DNA from: Bacillota bacterium
Lineage (GTDB): Bacteria; Bacillota; Sulfobacillia; Sulfobacillales; Sulfobacillaceae
DNA length: 5,992 nucleotides
Direction of reading: 5' to 3'
Assembly (NCBI GenBank): GCA_021820675.1
Contig: JAKADI010000127.1
Coordinates: 1 to 5,992, forward strand
This document shows, piece after piece, positions 4,867 through 5,992 of this stretch; the first letter of the stretch is position 1; each line of letters begins with the position of its first letter. Under the pieces are notes generated by a model. It was given only the letters and a program-made list of their open reading frames with translations, was not told the DNA's origin and made no database searches. The translations under genes were made by a program, and so were the position numbers.

Positions 4867-5992
4867 ATGCTGATTCAAGTTATCGGAATAAATCATAAAA
4901 CAGCGCCGTTGAGGATCCGGGCACAGTTGGGGTTGACCCCGGCTCAGATATCCCAAGCCTATAGCCGAGTCAACGAGCTTCGTGGGCAACAGGGTATCGT
5001 AATTCTGTCTACGTGTAACCGTACTGAAATTTATGTAGCGGGCAATGTGGGATATGCCACGATTGAGGATTGGTGGGGGGACATTGCTAGGGTTGAGCGT
5101 AGAGAGTTTTCTGATGCCTTGTTTTGGTATTCGAATACCAAGGCTTTTGAGCATTTGTTTCGAGTTGCTACGGGACTAGACTCCATGGTGTTGGGGGAAA
5201 CGCAAGTTCTGGGTCAAGTGAAAGAAGCCTATGAACTATCACAAGGATTCGGTGCGGCTGGGGCATTACACCGATTCTTCCAGGCCGCATTGACAGTGGG
5301 CAAGAGAGCGCACGCCGAGACAGCTATTAGTCATAATGCTTTATCAATGGGACATGCGGTTGTAGAGCTCGGTCGTAAAGTTTTCGGCGACTTGTCCCGA
5401 ACCCAAGCCGTTGTAATCGGCGCGGGGGAAATGGGGACACTGGTCTCCCGGTATTTGGCCTCAGCCCATGTCGGCAGCTTGCGGATTATTAACCGGGGGC
5501 GAGCCCGGGGTCAAGTTTTAGCTGATCAGGTACACGGGACTTATGTTCCGTTAAATCAATTGGCTCAAGTTTTGCCTTCTGCAGATATTATTGTTTCATG
5601 CACGCACGCACCGGATTTTTTGATCACGAAGCAGAAGATGAAGGAAGCCATTAAAGGTAAAGGAGAACACTTGCGATTTTTATTTGATCTATCGGTACCC
5701 CGGAATCTGGATCCTGATATTTCCCGATTAGGGAGTGGAATCTTTTTGTATAATATTGACGATGTCAATGCGGTGGTGGAGGCCAATTTGAACCAAAGGC
5801 AAAAAGAAGCGGTAAAGGTTGAAAAAATCATTCATGAGGAAGTTCAAAAGTTGTCGAATGACTTAGCGGTGTCAGCAGTTGGGCCTGTTATTCGACAAGT
5901 CCGAGAAAAAGCAGAATCCATCCGTGTACGGGAATTGAATAAGGCTCTCGCCAGACTAGACCATTTATCGGAGAATGATAAACGGATTGTGG
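4867..5992 (+). CDS. hemA: Glutamyl-tRNA reductase (3' end outside window)
   Basis: This enzyme reduces glutamyl-tRNA(Glu) to glutamate-1-semialdehyde with NADPH, the first committed step of the C5 route to 5-aminolevulinate and heme. The window holds 375 codons plus one base; family members are usually about 420-450 residues, so the dimerisation tail is cut. The start MLIQVIGINHKTAPLRIR is typical. Cys50 in ILSTCNRTEIY is the catalytic nucleophile at the same position as in E. coli. GLDSMVLGETQVLGQVKEAY (103-122) is the family signature, and His96 just before it fits the conserved catalytic-domain His. VIGAGEMG (183-190) begins the NADPH-binding domain, followed by INRGRAR, FDLSVPRNLDPD and the helical linker DDVNAVVEAN (about 298-307). 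The ATG is supported by GAGGTGG at 4854-4860. Further heme genes usually follow hemA in Firmicutes but lie beyond the window. Confidence 0.96.
   Translation, partial: MLIQVIGINHKTAPLRIRAQLGLTPAQISQAYSRVNELRGQQGIVILSTCNRTEIYVAGNVGYATIEDWWGDIARVERREFSDALFWYSNTKAFEHLFRVATGLDSMVLGETQVLGQVKEAYELSQGFGAAGALHRFFQAALTVGKRAHAETAISHNALSMGHAVVELGRKVFGDLSRTQAVVIGAGEMGTLVSRYLASAHVGSLRIINRGRARGQVLADQVHGTYVPLNQLAQVLPSADIIVSCTHAPDFLITKQKMKEAIKGKGEHLRFLFDLSVPRNLDPDISRLGSGIFLYNIDDVNAVVEANLNQRQKEAVKVEKIIHEEVQKLSNDLAVSAVGPVIRQVREKAESIRVRELNKALARLDHLSENDKRIV

Overview
The window looks like chromosomal DNA from a bacterium of intermediate GC content. Strong GGAGG-type ribosome sites, two TTG starts and an icd-mdh pair like that of Bacillus point to the Firmicutes. 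An acidophilic, thermophilic lineage such as Sulfobacillus would fit, but that is an impression from protein style and was not tested by any search.

Positions 1-3917 hold a TCA-cycle block read left to right. It contains the C-terminal two thirds of NADP-dependent isocitrate dehydrogenase (icd), then an LDH-like malate dehydrogenase (mdh) 31 nt downstream. After a 183-nt leader with a long imperfect hairpin come the two succinyl-CoA ligase subunits, sucC and sucD, whose stop and start codons share one base. A rho-independent terminator for this strand lies just past sucD, inside the 3' end of the convergent next gene.

Positions 3950-4664 hold two small divergently transcribed helix-turn-helix (XRE/Cro-like) proteins: 120 aa on the minus strand and about 69 aa on the plus strand. 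The 142 bp between their start codons carry opposing core promoters, a perfect 20-bp palindrome, a second TTGCC-n5-GGCAA site and two more half-sites. This resembles a small autoregulated switch and is the most distinctive part of the window. What it controls outside itself is unknown.

Positions 4665-4866 form a noncoding leader with a weak promoter candidate and a short hairpin that could cover the next ribosome site. From 4867 to the end runs hemA, glutamyl-tRNA reductase, the first committed step of C5-pathway tetrapyrrole synthesis. It is intact as far as seen but cut by the window edge.

Functionally the window joins central carbon oxidation (isocitrate to 2-oxoglutarate, succinyl-CoA to succinate with ATP formation, malate to oxaloacetate) to the entry of heme synthesis, with a two-regulator locus between them. 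Apart from that locus and the leader structures, the content is ordinary housekeeping. I saw no CRISPR array, tRNA or rRNA gene, insertion sequence or attachment site.
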